Part shown: in pieces, positions 20,096 through 32,649 of the stretch
Numbering within the stretch: the stretch's first letter is position 1
Layout: the number at the start of each line of letters is the position of its first letter
Origin: Prochlorococcus sp. AG-402-L23
GTDB taxonomy: Bacteria; Cyanobacteriota; Cyanobacteriia; PCC-6307; Cyanobiaceae
Direction of reading: 5' to 3'
NCBI GenBank assembly: GCA_003216635.1
Contig: QCIO01000003.1
Coordinates: 1-64,000, forward strand
Length of the DNA: 64,000 nucleotides
Notes under the pieces: model-generated
Database searches by the model: none
What the model saw: only the letters and a program-made list of their open reading frames with translations
What the model was told of the DNA's origin: nothing
Translations under genes and position numbers: made by a program

Positions 20096-21148
20096 GTGAT
20101 TTTTAACAGATTTAAATTTTCTAGAGATATTGGCATAGATTTGGGAACGGCCAACACTCTTATACACGTATCAGGAAAGGGCGTTGTTTTACAAGAGCCC
20201 TCTGTAGTAGCTATGGATTTAGAAGAAGGGATTCCATTAGCTGTTGGTAAAGAAGCAAAGTTAATGCTTGGAAGGACCCCTGGCAATATAAGAGCTGTAA
20301 GACCACTAAGGGATGGGGTTATCGCAGATTTTGATGCTGCAGAACAAATGATAAAAACATTTATTCAAAAATGTAACGAAGGCAAGGGGATAGTTGCACC
20401 AAGAATAGTAATTGGTATTCCAAGTGGAGTTACTAGTGTTGAGCGAAGAGCAGTAAGAGAAGCTGGATTAGCCGGAGCTAGAGAAGTTCACTTAATTGAT
20501 GAACCTGTTGCAGCAGCAATTGGAGCCTCATTACCAGTAACTGAGCCAATTGGAACTATGATTGTCGATATTGGTGGAGGTACTACTGAGGTTGCAGTAT
20601 TAAGTTTAGGTGGAACTGTATTGAGTGAATCTGTTCGAATAGCTGGCGATGAAATTAATGAGTCAATTGCGCTTTATCTTAAAAAAGTTCATAATTTAGT
20701 TGTCGGAGAGAGAACTGCAGAAGATATCAAAATTAAAATTGGATCTGCATTTCCAGATGATGATTTTGATAAAACTACTTTAGAGGTTAGAGGTTTACAT
20801 CTTTTATCTGGTTTACCTAGGTCAGTCACTTTGACATCAGGAGAAATCAGAGAAGCCATGGCTGAAACACTTAGCAAAATAGTGGAAGCTGTAAAAAGAA
20901 CTTTAGAGCGAACCCCCCCTGAACTTGCTGCAGACATTGTTGATAGGGGTATTATGCTTGCAGGAGGCGGAGCTTTAGTGAGAGGCATTAATGATTTATT
21001 GAGCGATGAAACAGGAATTTTTACTCACATAGCAGAAAACCCACTGCTTTGCGTAGTTAATGGTTGTGGAGAGGTTTTGGATGATTTTAAAAAACTGAAA
21101 AGAGTTGTTGACACTCCAGAATTTATAAGGAATGCCATAAGAGATTAA
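20096..21148 (+). CDS. mreB: Rod shape-determining protein MreB
   Basis: An actin-like filament protein that positions cell-wall synthesis. The ATP-binding signatures are visible: [69 protein letters not shown], and [12 protein letters not shown]. Length 350 is normal. The start is GTG at 20096, with the membrane-facing stretch [10 protein letters not shown] before the fold. It leads an mreB-mreC-mreD operon with a 4-base gap to mreC. Confidence 0.98.
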   Translation: MIFNRFKFSRDIGIDLGTANTLIHVSGKGVVLQEPSVVAMDLEEGIPLAVGKEAKLMLGRTPGNIRAVRPLRDGVIADFDAAEQMIKTFIQKCNEGKGIVAPRIVIGIPSGVTSVERRAVREAGLAGAREVHLIDEPVAAAIGASLPVTEPIGTMIVDIGGGTTEVAVLSLGGTVLSESVRIAGDEINESIALYLKKVHNLVVGERTAEDIKIKIGSAFPDDDFDKTTLEVRGLHLLSGLPRSVTLTSGEIREAMAETLSKIVEAVKRTLERTPPELAADIVDRGIMLAGGGALVRGINDLLSDETGIFTHIAENPLLCVVNGCGEVLDDFKKLKRVVDTPEFIRNAIRD

Positions 21149-21152
21149 TATT

Positions 21153-21902
21153 ATGTTAGGTATCCGACGAATTTCTACTTATCGTTGGTGGCATCAAAAG
21201 AAAAATTGGATATTGTTTGCAATTTTTTTATTTTTGGTTTTTGTAAGGATATCAAAAGGTTCTTTTTATAAAGATTTTTATTATTTTATTTCAAAGCCTT
21301 TTTGGCCCGGTCAATTTCAAAAAGAAATTATTCTTGAGAGTATTGACCAAGAACATTCAATTAAGTTAAATCTTCTTAAAAAAGATAATACAAGATTGCG
21401 GCGTATCTTATCTCTTCAAGAATCATCTATTAATGATAATATTTCAGCTGCAATTATTTCAAGAAAAACAGGTAGTTGGTGGAGACAAATAATCTTAAAC
21501 AAAGGATCCAAGGATGGAGTAGAGATTGGAAATATTGTTGTTGGTCCGGGTGGCTTATTAGGAAGAGTAAATAATGTTTCTTTATTCACTGCGTCGGTGA
21601 CATTAGTAACTTCTCCAGAAAGTAAGTTAGGTGTTTGGGTGGATAGAATGCAAATTAATGGATTACTTGTCGGTTTAGGAGATGATCATCCTAGCTTAAT
21701 ACTTTATTCAAAAGATGCTGATATTAAAGTCGGAGATTTTGTATCATCATCTCCTGCTAGTACACTATTACCGCCAAATATCCCTATTGGTATTGTCCAA
21801 TCTATAGATGAGACATTGAAATCAAAAAAAACGGCAAAAATTTCACTTTTAGCAAAACCACACGTAATTGATTGGGTGCAAATTTTGAAAATAAATATTT
21901 AA
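21153..21902 (+). CDS. mreC: Rod shape-determining protein MreC
   Basis: A bitopic periplasmic scaffold of the elongasome. There is an N-terminal membrane helix (WILFAIFLFLVFVRI, about residues 18-33), then a coiled coil and the beta-rich MreC domain (SWWRQIILNKGSKDGVEIGN, VVGPGGLLGRVNNV, GVWVDRMQINGLLVGLG). Length 249 is short, as in picocyanobacteria. It follows mreB by 4 bases, and the mreD start overlaps its stop. Confidence 0.93.
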   Translation: MLGIRRISTYRWWHQKKNWILFAIFLFLVFVRISKGSFYKDFYYFISKPFWPGQFQKEIILESIDQEHSIKLNLLKKDNTRLRRILSLQESSINDNISAAIISRKTGSWWRQIILNKGSKDGVEIGNIVVGPGGLLGRVNNVSLFTASVTLVTSPESKLGVWVDRMQINGLLVGLGDDHPSLILYSKDADIKVGDFVSSSPASTLLPPNIPIGIVQSIDETLKSKKTAKISLLAKPHVIDWVQILKINI

Positions 21903-22417
21903 TGAATAAATTTTTTACAAAACAATTATCCATAATAAGCTTTATTTTTATCCCAATTATTTTTTTGTGGCACCCTAATTGGCTTGGATTTTTTGGTATT
22001 CAGCCATATTGGCCGTTATTTTGGTTATTGCCTTGGTCAATGATTAATGGATCAATCAATGGATTAATATTTGGTTTGTTTTTAGGTCTAATTTTAGATG
22101 CCCTAACTTTAGATAATAATTTTACTCAAATACCAGGCTTAATTTTTTGTGGATTTTTGTTTGGAAGAATTAAATTGAATAGTGATAATTTGGTGGGACA
22201 TTTTAGGTATGGTTTAATTTGTTCTTTTGGAAGTTTTTTATGTGGGACTTTTTATTTTTTACAAATTTTGTTTAGAAATTTTTCAGATAGTAATTATTTA
22301 ATGATGATTCCCGGAGTTAAAAATATCTTAGCGGAAGTTTTTCTGACAGGTTTTTTTGCTCCCTTTATTTGCTCTCAACTTTTAAGAATGTTTAAATTTT
22401 CAAGAAGAAAATTTTAG
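21902..22417 (+). CDS. mreD: Rod shape-determining protein MreD
   Basis: A 171-residue hydrophobic protein with about five membrane helices and the MreD features GLFLGLILDAL and IPGLIFCGFLFG. The frame extends 30 bases upstream into mreC, but the ATG at 21902, sharing one base with the mreC stop, starts with MNKFFTKQLS and is preferred. The third gene of the mreBCD operon; it anchors the elongasome in the membrane. Confidence 0.85.
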   Translation: MNKFFTKQLSIISFIFIPIIFLWHPNWLGFFGIQPYWPLFWLLPWSMINGSINGLIFGLFLGLILDALTLDNNFTQIPGLIFCGFLFGRIKLNSDNLVGHFRYGLICSFGSFLCGTFYFLQILFRNFSDSNYLMMIPGVKNILAEVFLTGFFAPFICSQLLRMFKFSRRKF

Positions 22418-22598
22418 TAATAAATTTCGCCAAGAAGTAAAAAGTGTTTGAAAGAATTTATATCTTCAAATTATTTAAAATTTTTGTTACCTACGGAATA
22501 TCTCTTTGAGGGTTCGTAATGTTATATTTTTAATTGTTAGAATAAATATTCAATGCAATAGTTCTTTGCTTTGAAATATCTAGAAATCTTTTTTAACT

Positions 22599-23345
22599 AT
22601 GTCAAAAGCAAGAATTTTAGTTGTTGATGATGAACCAGCAGTTTTGAAGGTATTGGTTACTAGGCTGCAACTAGCTGGATATCAAGTTTATTCAGCCACT
22701 AATGGCGAAGAAGCTCTTGAGTCTTTTCACAGGGATTCCCCAGACTTGATAGTTCTTGACGTAATGCTTCCAAAAATGGATGGCTTTGCTGTTTGTAGAA
22801 GAATTAGAGCTGAATCAGTAGTGCCAATAATATTCTTAACCGCCCTAGAGGCTATTTCAGAGAGAGTTGCTGGTTTGGATTTAGGGGCTGATGATTATTT
22901 ATCTAAACCATTTAGCCCAAAAGAGTTAGAGGCTAGAATAGCTACTATTTTGAGAAGAATGGGCCCAACTGTAACGGTTACTGAAACTCAAGAGGTTCCT
23001 TCAGGCAAAGGAGTTATGAAATTTGGAAGTTTAGTGGTTGATACTAATCGCAGACAAGTTTCTAGAGCAGGAGACAGAATTAGTTTAACTTATACTGAAT
23101 TTAGCCTTCTAGAATTATTGTTTGACGAGCCAGGTAAGGTTGTTCCGCGAGCAGAAATTTTAGAGCAGCTATGGGGTTATCCTCCTCGAAGAGCTGCAGA
23201 TTTAAGAGTTGTAGATGTATATGTAGCTAGATTAAGAGGTAAATTGGAACCAGATCCAAGAAACCCAGAATTAATACTAACTGTTAGAGGTATTGGTTAT
23301 GCATCTCAGAGAGTTGGCGAAACAGCAACATCTTTGGCAAGTTGA
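22599..23345 (+). CDS. rpaB: OmpR-type response regulator RpaB (Ycf27)
   Basis: RpaB is an essential cyanobacterial response regulator that binds HLR1 sites and controls light- and redox-responsive genes, including photosystem I genes. The receiver domain has DDEPAVLKVL, the phospho-acceptor D54 in LIVLDVMLPKMDG, and YLSKPFSPKELEARI. The effector is a winged helix (SLTYTEFSLLELL, VDVYVARLRGKLEPDPRNPELI, VRGIGY). Length 248 fits. The 180 bases upstream hold no other gene and should carry its promoter. Confidence 0.95.
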   Translation: MSKARILVVDDEPAVLKVLVTRLQLAGYQVYSATNGEEALESFHRDSPDLIVLDVMLPKMDGFAVCRRIRAESVVPIIFLTALEAISERVAGLDLGADDYLSKPFSPKELEARIATILRRMGPTVTVTETQEVPSGKGVMKFGSLVVDTNRRQVSRAGDRISLTYTEFSLLELLFDEPGKVVPRAEILEQLWGYPPRRAADLRVVDVYVARLRGKLEPDPRNPELILTVRGIGYASQRVGETATSLAS

Positions 23346-23395
23346 GCCATAGTCTGATAATTTTATTAAATAAAACAAATATATTAAAGTAAATT

Positions 23396-24934
23396 TTGTC
23401 TGAAATAAAAGAAGCACGCTTACAAAAAGCTAATTCACTAGTTAATAATGGCTTTGCTTCTTATGCACAGAGTTTTAAGGTTTCACATACCACTAAATTT
23501 CTTATTCATAAATTTGATTATTTAGAAAATGGTCATGAGGAAGACTTCAGTGTTTCTCTTGCAGGTAGAGTAATGACAAAAAGGGTAATGGGTAAAATTG
23601 CCTTTTTCACAATAAGTGATCAAGAAGGTCAGATTCAGCTTTATCTAGATAAAAGGATTATTAATTTAAATTTAGAAAAACAAAAATTACTTTCTTTTGA
23701 AGATATCAAGCAAATAGTAGATATTGGTGATTGGATAGGCGTCTACGGAACCATTAAAAAAACTAATAAAGGTGAGCTTTCAATTAAAGTAGAAAAATGG
23801 GAAATGTTATCCAAATCATTACAACCTTTACCAGATAAATGGCATGGATTGACTGATATTGAAAAAAGATATAGACAACGTTATCTAGATTTAATAGTGA
23901 ATCCTCACTCTAAAAATGTATTTAAAACAAGAGCAAAATGTATAAGTTTTATAAGAAAATGGCTAGATAATAGAAATTTTTTAGAGATAGAGACTCCAAT
24001 TTTGCAATCTGAAGCTGGTGGTGCTGAAGCAAGACCATTTATAACCCATCACAATACATTAGATATTCCGCTGTATTTAAGAATAGCTACAGAATTACAT
24101 TTAAAAAGAATGATTGTTGGAGGATTTGAGAAAGTTTATGAATTGGGAAGAATCTTTCGTAATGAGGGGATAAGTACGAGGCACAATCCAGAATTCACCT
24201 CAGTTGAAATTTATCAAGCTTTCACTGACTATGTTGATATGATGAATTTAACAGAAGAATTGATTAAAGATATCGTAACTGATGCATGTGGGTCTTTAAT
24301 TATAAATTATCAAAATAAAGAAATTGATTTTTCTAAACCTTGGTCAAGAATATCTATGAAAGATATTGTCAAAAAATATACAGGGATTGATTTTGATTCC
24401 TTCAGTGGAGATTTTCAAGCAGCAAAACAAGCCGTTAAAAGTATAAATGTTGATTTCTCTCCTAAAGTCAATACTATGGGAAGACTTTTAAATGAGGTCT
24501 TTGAGCAAAAAGTAGAATCAGAACTTATAGAACCCACTTTTGTTATCGATTATCCTGTTGAAATTTCTCCTTTAGCTAGACCTCATCTTGATAATAAAGA
24601 AATTGTCCAGAGATTTGAATTATTCATTGTTGGTCGAGAGCTAGCAAATGCTTTTAGTGAGTTGATAGATCCAGTAGATCAAAGAGAAAGAATGCAATTA
24701 CAGCAATCTCTTAGAGATGAAGGAGATCTTGAGGCTCATTGTATAGATGAAGATTTCTTAAATGCTTTAGAGATTGGGATGCCGCCTACTGGAGGATTAG
24801 GCATAGGCGTTGATAGGCTAATTATGTTAATTACTAATAGCGCATCAATTAGAGATGTAATCCCTTTCCCATTGTTAAAACCAGAAATAACTTCCAAAAA
24901 AAATGAAAAATTACCCTTGAATGAAGTAAAATAG
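23396..24934 (+). CDS. lysS: Lysyl-tRNA synthetase, class II
   Basis: It charges tRNA-Lys. There is an N-terminal OB-fold ([24 protein letters not shown]), then the class II core: motif 1 [21 protein letters not shown], motif 2 [18 protein letters not shown], and motif 3 [14 protein letters not shown]. Length 512 is standard. The likely start is TTG at 23396. It is followed 29 bases later by a conserved small gene on the same strand. Confidence 0.97.
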   Translation: MSEIKEARLQKANSLVNNGFASYAQSFKVSHTTKFLIHKFDYLENGHEEDFSVSLAGRVMTKRVMGKIAFFTISDQEGQIQLYLDKRIINLNLEKQKLLSFEDIKQIVDIGDWIGVYGTIKKTNKGELSIKVEKWEMLSKSLQPLPDKWHGLTDIEKRYRQRYLDLIVNPHSKNVFKTRAKCISFIRKWLDNRNFLEIETPILQSEAGGAEARPFITHHNTLDIPLYLRIATELHLKRMIVGGFEKVYELGRIFRNEGISTRHNPEFTSVEIYQAFTDYVDMMNLTEELIKDIVTDACGSLIINYQNKEIDFSKPWSRISMKDIVKKYTGIDFDSFSGDFQAAKQAVKSINVDFSPKVNTMGRLLNEVFEQKVESELIEPTFVIDYPVEISPLARPHLDNKEIVQRFELFIVGRELANAFSELIDPVDQRERMQLQQSLRDEGDLEAHCIDEDFLNALEIGMPPTGGLGIGVDRLIMLITNSASIRDVIPFPLLKPEITSKKNEKLPLNEVK

Positions 24935-24963
24935 ATAAATTAATCCAATACGAAATTTTTTAA

Positions 24964-25209
24964 ATGAGTGGTGAACGTGTTGGTTTCCGTTTCAAACACG
25001 CGGATGCAGTAGTAAAAAGAAATCCTCAAGGCCGATCAAGAAGAGGATGGGTTATTGAACCAGTAGAGCAAACTACAAGTAGGGGGACAAAAATGCCTGC
25101 ATATAAAATTCGCTGGAGAGATAGTGAGAGGCCTGAAACTGTCTTGCAGCATATGTTAATTGCAGATCCAGATCCTTCCCCACCTCCAAGTTCAGTTAGT
25201 TTAAATTAA
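24964..25209 (+). CDS. Conserved small cyanobacterial protein, beta-barrel-like
   Basis: An 81-residue protein without a recognised name. It is rich in basic residues (VVKRNPQGRSRRGWVIEP) followed by strands KMPAYKIRWRDSERPETVLQHML and a proline/serine tail. The pattern resembles a small SH3/KOW-like barrel, which might bind RNA or protein. It stands between lysS and convergent smpB with short gaps, so co-transcription with lysS is likely. Function unknown. Confidence 0.7.
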   Translation: MSGERVGFRFKHADAVVKRNPQGRSRRGWVIEPVEQTTSRGTKMPAYKIRWRDSERPETVLQHMLIADPDPSPPPSSVSLN

Positions 25210-25236
25210 TACTTTCAATAATTCTTCATAATATGT

Positions 25237-25731
25237 TTATCTTTTTAGTGCAGAGTTAATTTCTTTTTTTATACTTTTTTGTTTTTCATCTTGGCGTTTG
25301 TCATATAATTTTTTTCCTTTGCCGATTCCAATAGTTAGTTTTATCCATGAGCCTTTTAAATAAAAAGATAATGGAACAATAGTCATTCCTTTTTTTTCAG
25401 TATTGGATTTTATTTTTATTATTTCTTTTTTATGTAGTAACAACTTTCTATTTCTTAATGGATCATGATTAAAGAAAGACCCCACATTTTTATGTGGTGA
25501 AATGTGAACATTTAATAACAAGATCTCACCATCTCTAAATGAACAGTAGCCATCTCTTAAATTTGCTTTTCCGTTTCTAATGGACTTTACTTCAGTCCCT
25601 AAAAGCTCAATTCCAGCTTCGATTGTTTCAGAAATTGCATATTGAAATTTTGCATATCTATTCTCGGCTAGAAGTTTAAAATTATTTTCTTTATTAGTAT
25701 TTCTTTTAACTTTGCTTGAATTTTTTGCCAT
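25237..25731 (-). CDS. smpB: SsrA-binding protein SmpB
   Basis: SmpB delivers tmRNA to stalled ribosomes. Conserved parts are [38 protein letters not shown], the RDGE turn, ISPHKN, and the C-terminal [24 protein letters not shown], which mimics an anticodon arm and reaches the decoding centre. Length 164 is normal. The tmRNA gene is not in this window. It is divergent from ruvB, with about 50 bases between. Confidence 0.97.
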   Translation of the reverse strand: MAKNSSKVKRNTNKENNFKLLAENRYAKFQYAISETIEAGIELLGTEVKSIRNGKANLRDGYCSFRDGEILLLNVHISPHKNVGSFFNHDPLRNRKLLLHKKEIIKIKSNTEKKGMTIVPLSFYLKGSWIKLTIGIGKGKKLYDKRQDEKQKSIKKEINSALKR

Positions 25732-25783
25732 TTTAGTTATAAAAAATCTTTCTACTCAGAACAATTGCAATTAACCTTTCATT

Positions 25784-26842
25784 ATGGCAATAATTTCTTC
25801 CAATATAGGTGATAATGACTTTTCTCTTCGTAAAAAAGAGCTTAGGCTAGTTGATTCAAAAATCATTCCAGAAGAAAAGAGAAATAATAATCTGAACTTA
25901 GCGCGGCCTCTTACTTTAAAAGAATTTATTGGCCAAGAACAACTTAAATCTTCTTTAAGAATAGCTATAGATGCTTCAATTTTTAGAAAAGAACCTTTGG
26001 AGCATACTCTTTTATATGGACAGCCTGGTTTAGGTAAGACTACTCTTGCTTTTTTGATAGCCCATGAATTACATACAAAATGCAGGATAGCGACTGCACC
26101 AGCAATTGAAAGACCTAGAGATATTGTAGGTTTACTTCTTGGATTAAAAGAAGGTGAAGTTTTATTTATCGATGAGATACATCGCTTAAATAGGCTAACC
26201 GAAGAGTTGTTATATTCTGCTATGGAAGATTTTAGACTCGACTTAACTATGGGAGCTAATAGAGGAGCGCGTTGCAGAACAATTAATCTTCCTAGGTTTA
26301 CTCTGATTGGCGCGACAACTAAATTAGCTTCAATAAGTGCACCTCTAAGAGATAGATTTGGTATATCTCAGAAAATTGAATTTTATACATATGAAGAACT
26401 AAAACAAATAATTGTTAATTTTTCCCGATTAATAAACCTCAATTTAGATGATGAAGCATCTTATCATTTATCAAAGATATCTCGAGGGACTCCAAGAATT
26501 GCTTTAAGATTATTGAGACGAGTTAGAGATTATGCTCAAGTTGTGAAGAAAACTAATATTATCTCCGTGAGTTTAATAAAAAAAGCTTTAAATTCTTACC
26601 AAATAGACGAAAAAGGATTGGATTCTTTAGATAGACAATATTTATCTTTTCTTAACCAAAATAATAATATTCCAACTGGCCTTGATTCAATTGCAGCTAG
26701 CTTGGGTGATGATTCTTCAATGTTAGAATTAGTAGTTGAGCCATATCTAATCAAACTTGGTTTCCTCAAGAGAACTCCTCGAGGAAGATTGCTTACTGCT
26801 TTAGGAAAAAAGTACATTGATTCAAAAAATGAAGACTTTTAA
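25784..26842 (+). CDS. ruvB: Holliday junction DNA helicase RuvB
   Basis: RuvB is the AAA+ motor of branch migration. Walker A is [12 protein letters not shown] (about residues 79-90) and Walker [12 protein letters not shown], followed by sensor 1 [10 protein letters not shown], sensor 2 [18 protein letters not shown] and the winged-helix end [20 protein letters not shown]. Length 352 is normal. Its end overlaps the start of the TPR gene. Confidence 0.97.
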   Translation: MAIISSNIGDNDFSLRKKELRLVDSKIIPEEKRNNNLNLARPLTLKEFIGQEQLKSSLRIAIDASIFRKEPLEHTLLYGQPGLGKTTLAFLIAHELHTKCRIATAPAIERPRDIVGLLLGLKEGEVLFIDEIHRLNRLTEELLYSAMEDFRLDLTMGANRGARCRTINLPRFTLIGATTKLASISAPLRDRFGISQKIEFYTYEELKQIIVNFSRLINLNLDDEASYHLSKISRGTPRIALRLLRRVRDYAQVVKKTNIISVSLIKKALNSYQIDEKGLDSLDRQYLSFLNQNNNIPTGLDSIAASLGDDSSMLELVVEPYLIKLGFLKRTPRGRLLTALGKKYIDSKNEDF

Positions 26843-27617
26843 AAAAGTTAAGGTTTGTTTTCTATTAATTTTTGTTTTTTTGAATATTTTTTATACAGCA
26901 CCATGCTATTCATTCTCTTTGAGAGAGGATTTGTTTAAAAATGCATTAGATCTAAGTTCAGGCGGAAAATTTAATCTCGCTTTACAAGAATGGAATCAAT
27001 ATCTCGATTCTTATCCCGACGATGCCGCAGGTTTCAGCAATAGAGGAAATGTAAGACTTGTTATGGGAGATATAAAGGGATCAATAGATGACCAAAATAA
27101 GGCAATAAGTCTTAATCCTAGTGAAATAGATCCTTACATTAACAGGGGGATAGCAGAGGAAGCATTGGGTCTATGGTCGCAAGCGAAAAAAGATTATATG
27201 TTCGTTATTTCGCGAGATAGTAAAAATTTTTCTGCATTATATAATTTGGCAAATGTAGAGGGATCCACATCTCATTGGGAAAAAGCAAGAGATTTATTTT
27301 CAAAAGCTAGTTTATATAATCCTGGATTTGCTATGGCTAGGTCAAGTATGGCGCTAGCAGATTTCCAGTTGGGGAACATTGAAGAATGTGAGAAAGAATT
27401 AAAAAAATTAATTAGACGTTATCCAACTTTTGCAGATGCTAGAGCAGCTTTAACAGCTTTGAATTGGTTCAAGGGTGAATCTGGGAACGCAGAAAGTAAT
27501 TGGATAGCGGTAACTGAATTAGATCCTAGATATAGTGATAAAGAATGGTTAACAAAAATAAGAAGATGGCCTCCAAAACCAATTAAAGATTTAATGAACT
27601 TTATCGATTTAAAATAA
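26829..27617 (+). CDS. Exported TPR-repeat protein
   Basis: The start is taken at ATG 26829 (MKTFKK), inside the end of ruvB, giving 262 residues. A signal peptide is likely ([20 protein letters not shown]). At least four tetratricopeptide repeats follow, for example [55 protein letters not shown] and [22 protein letters not shown] arrays mediate protein contacts; the partner is unknown. Conserved cyanobacterial relatives are annotated only as TPR proteins. The M20 peptidase gene follows after 3 bases. Confidence 0.85.
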   Translation: MKTFKKVKVCFLLIFVFLNIFYTAPCYSFSLREDLFKNALDLSSGGKFNLALQEWNQYLDSYPDDAAGFSNRGNVRLVMGDIKGSIDDQNKAISLNPSEIDPYINRGIAEEALGLWSQAKKDYMFVISRDSKNFSALYNLANVEGSTSHWEKARDLFSKASLYNPGFAMARSSMALADFQLGNIEECEKELKKLIRRYPTFADARAALTALNWFKGESGNAESNWIAVTELDPRYSDKEWLTKIRRWPPKPIKDLMNFIDLK

Positions 27618-27620
27618 GTA

Positions 27621-28811
27621 ATGAATAGAGATCAGTTTTATAAAAAAATTGATTCGTTTAATGATGAATTAATTAACTTAAGAAGACATATCCATGCACA
27701 TCCGGAATTAAGTGGACTTGAAAATCAAACAGCGATCTTGATAAGTGGTTTTTTAAAAAATATTGGTTGGAATGTTAGAGAATCTATAGGTAGGACTGGA
27801 GTTGTAGCTGATTTTGGCCCCTTAGATAAAGGTATTATAGGTTTAAGAGTGGATATGGATGCTTTGCCAATATTTGAGGAAACTAAATTAAGTTTTTCTT
27901 CAAAAGTAGATGGTGTTATGCATGCCTGTGGTCACGATTTGCATATATCGATTGGTTTGGGTGTGGCAAAAATTATTAAGGATTTAAAACTAAATTTTGG
28001 GACTCGGATAATTTTTCAGCCCGCTGAAGAAATTGCGAGGGGAGCTAGATGGATGATTAAGGATGGTGCAACTATTGGTTTAACTCATATTTTGGGAGTT
28101 CATGTTTACCCTGATTTACCCGTAGGAACTATAGGAATTAAAGAGGGAAGTTTAACTGCAGCTGCGGGAGAACTTAAGGTAGAGATTAAAGGAAAATCAG
28201 GCCATGGTGCTCGACCTCATGAAGGAGTTGATGCTATTTGGGTGGCCTCTAAAGTTATATCGGGAATTCAAGAATCAATAACACGGAAGTTAGACCCTTT
28301 AGATCCTGTAGTAATAACTTTTGGTAAAATAAATGGTGGCAATGCATTCAACGTTCTTGCAGAAAAGGTTAATTTAATTGGTACGGTTAGATGCACTAAT
28401 CTCAAAGTCTTTAAGAATATTGGTAATTGGCTCAATGAAAATGTAACTTCTTTATCTAATAGTTGCGGAGCTGAAGCAAAAGTAACATTTAGAGAAATCA
28501 CTCCTGCAGTTAATAATAATTCAGAAATTAATAAAATTCTCAGAGATTCGGGAATTAAGGCTTTGGGTCAAGAAAATGTTATTGAATTACAAAAACCATC
28601 ATTAGGAGCTGAGGATTTTGCTGAATTCTTAAGTGAGATTCCAGGAGCTATGTTTAGGCTTGGCGTTTCCAGTTCAAATGGATGTGCTCCTCTTCATAGT
28701 TCTAAATTTGATCCAGATGAAAGAGCTATTGCTGTTGGAATTAAAGTGATAACAGAATCCATAGTAAAATTAAACAATGAAAAAATAATACAATTGGTAA
28801 ATGAAAATTAA
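27621..28811 (+). CDS. M20-family amidohydrolase
   Basis: A 396-residue metallohydrolase of the M20/IAA-amidohydrolase type: LRRHIHAHPELSGLE, LRVDMDALPI, MHACGHDLHISIGLGVA (metal ligands), PAEEIARGARWMIKDGA, IKGKSGHGARPHEGVDAI and LGAEDFAEF. Relatives remove acyl groups from amino acids or cleave hippurate-like amides; the substrate here is unknown. It overlaps the next small gene by 11 bases. Confidence 0.9.
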   Translation: MNRDQFYKKIDSFNDELINLRRHIHAHPELSGLENQTAILISGFLKNIGWNVRESIGRTGVVADFGPLDKGIIGLRVDMDALPIFEETKLSFSSKVDGVMHACGHDLHISIGLGVAKIIKDLKLNFGTRIIFQPAEEIARGARWMIKDGATIGLTHILGVHVYPDLPVGTIGIKEGSLTAAAGELKVEIKGKSGHGARPHEGVDAIWVASKVISGIQESITRKLDPLDPVVITFGKINGGNAFNVLAEKVNLIGTVRCTNLKVFKNIGNWLNENVTSLSNSCGAEAKVTFREITPAVNNNSEINKILRDSGIKALGQENVIELQKPSLGAEDFAEFLSEIPGAMFRLGVSSSNGCAPLHSSKFDPDERAIAVGIKVITESIVKLNNEKIIQLVNEN

Positions 28812-29016
28812 TAAGATATTTATTTTATCTTTTGTGGCTCCTTTCATGATCTTCATATCCACTATGGGATTAATATTTAGGGACAATTCCAGGAAAATTT
28901 TTTATTTACCTATTGGCTTAATGGGGATTGTAATTATTTTGGAGAGGGGTATAAGCAGACAATTGGATAGGAAAAATATTTTAAAAAAGATAAAATCTTA
29001 TCAAAAAGTTGAATAA
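28801..29016 (+). CDS. Small membrane protein, conserved
   Basis: A 71-residue protein with two hydrophobic segments (IFILSFVAPFMIFISTMGLIF and FYLPIGLMGIVIIL) and a basic tail. It overlaps the M20 amidohydrolase by 11 bases, which supports translation coupling. The TPP riboswitch and thiC follow 70 bases later. I do not recognise a family. Confidence 0.6.
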   Translation: MKINKIFILSFVAPFMIFISTMGLIFRDNSRKIFYLPIGLMGIVIILERGISRQLDRKNILKKIKSYQKVE

Positions 29017-29085
29017 AATCTTTTTATATATTTTTAAGCATCTTGAGATGACTATTTTTGAGAAAAGAGCTATTAATAAGATTAA

Positions 29086-29165
29086 TACTAGGGGTGCTAA
29101 GAAATTTAACTTAGCTGAGATCATACCCTTTGAACCTGAATCATTAATCTTGATGCAGGGAAGTG
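29086..29165 (+). promoter_or_regulatory. TPP (thi-box) riboswitch upstream of thiC
   Basis: The thi-box core is clear: GGGGTGC, then TAAG...CTTA forming P3, GCTGAGATCATACCCTTT, GAACCTGAATC, and the distal GATGCAGGGAAG. The closing arms TACT (29086-29089) and AGTG (29162-29165) pair as P1 with one G-U pair. It lies 50 bases before thiC. Thiamine pyrophosphate is expected to lower thiC expression. A palindrome TTTGATCAAA lies just after it, between aptamer and start codon, and may be part of the expression switch. Confidence 0.93.
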
Positions 29166-29211
29166 GAGATTTGATCAAACTTTAGTAATAACACTTTTTA
29201 AAAATTTGTAA

Positions 29212-30585
<1,374 letters not shown>

Positions 30586-30599
30586 TTATCAATTAGAAA

Positions 30600-32606
30600 T
30601 TATAGAATTTCCTTCGTCTTATTAACTACGTTTTCTACAGTAAATCCAAAATTTTTCATACATTCTCCGCCTGGCGCAGATGCACCAAATCTGTCCATAG
30701 TGATACAAATCCCCTCAAAACCTGTATATTTATGCCAACCAAATGAATGAGCAGCTTCTACTACAACTCTCTTTTTTACACTACTAGGTAAAACACTTTC
30801 TTTATAAGATTCTTCTTGCTCTTCAAAAAGTTCTACACAAGGCATAGAAACAACTCTAATTTTTTTACCTAAGCTTGAAATTTCCTTACTTGCTTCAATG
30901 CAAAGATTCAGTTCGCTTCCAGTACCAATAAATATTAGATCTGGTATTCCTTCGCAATCGGAAACTACATATCCTCCTAGAGCAACTTTGTCGATCGAAG
31001 TATTTTCTTGATTTGGCATACCTTGTCTACTTAAACAAAGGGCAGAAGGTCTTTTCCGATTTTGAATAGCAAGTTTATAAGCGCCACTCGTCTCATTACC
31101 ATCTCCTGGTCGGAAAACTAGCATGTTAGGCATGGCACGAAGAGAAGGGATAGTTTCAATAGGTTGATGTGTTGGGCCGTCTTCTCCTACACCTATTGAA
31201 TCATGAGTTAATACATAGATTACTCCTAATTCGCTTAGTGCTGAAAGTCTCATTGAACCTCTCATATAATCAGCGAAAACAAGGAAGGTTCCACCATAAG
31301 GAATAAGACCACTATTGTGATAGGAAATACCATTAAGTACAGCTGCCATTGCATGCTCTCGTACACCAAAATGTAAATATCTTTTTTCAGGACTATGAGG
31401 CTGGAATGATCCAGTTTCTCCCTTAATATCTGTGTAATTAGAGTGAGTTAAATCTGCAGATCCACCAATTAATTCAGGTAAATTAGGTCCTAAAGCACCT
31501 AAACATATTTGTGAATGCTTTCTGGTGGCTAAACCTTTATCTTCAGGTGTATAAGAGGGGAGATCTGAGTCCCAATTCTCAGGTAATTGGCCATTTAACA
31601 TTCTTTTTAACTCGGCTCCTTCTGAGGGATATTTTTTTTGATATTCTTCAAATTTAGAATCCCATTCTTTCTCTAAATTTTCACCTTTGTTTATTGATTT
31701 TCTAAAATGCGCATATACTTCATCTGGTATTTTAAATGGAGGATATTCCCAATTTAGAAAATCTCTAGTTAATACAGCTTCTTCTTCTCCAACAGCTGCT
31801 CCATGAATTCCAGCAGTATCTGATTTATTGGGAGAACCATAACCTATGGTTGTAGAAATTTTTATAATTGAAGGCTTGTCTGTAATTAATTTTGCTTTTT
31901 CGATAGCTTCAGTGATTCCTTTAACATCATGATTACCATCTTCAACATGTTGTACATGCCATCCATAAGCTTCGTATCTTTTTAAGACATCTTCGGTGAA
32001 AGAAACGTCGGTTCGCCCATCAATTGTAATTTGATTATCGTCATAGAGTGCAATTAATTTTCCAAGCTTAAGGTGACCAGCTAATGAGCAGGCCTCTGAT
32101 GCAATACCTTCTTGGTTACAGCCGTCACCCATAATTACGTAAGTATAGTGATCAACGATATTGCAATCAGGCTTATTAAATTTAGCTGCTAAATGAGTTT
32201 CAGCTATTGCTAAACCAACTGCATTTGAAATCCCGGCTCCAAGAGGTCCAGCTGTAACTTCAACACCTTCAGTTTCGAATGTTTCTGGATGTCCAGGAGT
32301 TTTTGATCCCCATTGCCTAAATTCTTTAATATCTTCTATGGAAACTGATTTATATCCTGTCAAATGAAGCAAGGAATATAACAGCATACAGCCATGACCA
32401 GCTGATAACACAAAACGGTCTCTATTGAACCATTTTGGGTTATTCGGGTTGTGAATAAGTATGTTTTGCCATAATGCATAACCCATAGGAGCACAACCCA
32501 TTGGCAATCCAGGATGTCCACTATTAGATTTATTTACTGCATCTACAGCAAGCATTCTTATACTATTTACACAAAGTGATTCTAATGAAACAGATGCAGC
32601 GACCAT
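30600..32606 (-). CDS. tkt: Transketolase
   Basis: Transketolase moves two-carbon units in the Calvin cycle and pentose phosphate pathway, using TPP. Visible are the TPP/Mg site [22 protein letters not shown], the pyrimidine domain [31 protein letters not shown], and the C-terminal domain [13 protein letters not shown]. Length 668 is standard. It follows fabF by 43 bases on the same strand, so acpP-fabF-tkt may form one operon. Its neighbour thiC supplies the precursor of its cofactor, probably by coincidence of gene order. Confidence 0.98.
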   Translation of the reverse strand: MVAASVSLESLCVNSIRMLAVDAVNKSNSGHPGLPMGCAPMGYALWQNILIHNPNNPKWFNRDRFVLSAGHGCMLLYSLLHLTGYKSVSIEDIKEFRQWGSKTPGHPETFETEGVEVTAGPLGAGISNAVGLAIAETHLAAKFNKPDCNIVDHYTYVIMGDGCNQEGIASEACSLAGHLKLGKLIALYDDNQITIDGRTDVSFTEDVLKRYEAYGWHVQHVEDGNHDVKGITEAIEKAKLITDKPSIIKISTTIGYGSPNKSDTAGIHGAAVGEEEAVLTRDFLNWEYPPFKIPDEVYAHFRKSINKGENLEKEWDSKFEEYQKKYPSEGAELKRMLNGQLPENWDSDLPSYTPEDKGLATRKHSQICLGALGPNLPELIGGSADLTHSNYTDIKGETGSFQPHSPEKRYLHFGVREHAMAAVLNGISYHNSGLIPYGGTFLVFADYMRGSMRLSALSELGVIYVLTHDSIGVGEDGPTHQPIETIPSLRAMPNMLVFRPGDGNETSGAYKLAIQNRKRPSALCLSRQGMPNQENTSIDKVALGGYVVSDCEGIPDLIFIGTGSELNLCIEASKEISSLGKKIRVVSMPCVELFEEQEESYKESVLPSSVKKRVVVEAAHSFGWHKYTGFEGICITMDRFGASAPGGECMKNFGFTVENVVNKTKEIL

Positions 32607-32649
32607 TGTTTTAAAATAAGTTAAGTTGGAAATACAGAATTGGTTGTCT

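Noticed and set aside
22418..22598. Small RNA or terminator upstream of rpaB
   Set aside because: Only a weak imperfect inverted repeat (TACGGAA with TTCGTA) is visible, too little to support a call.
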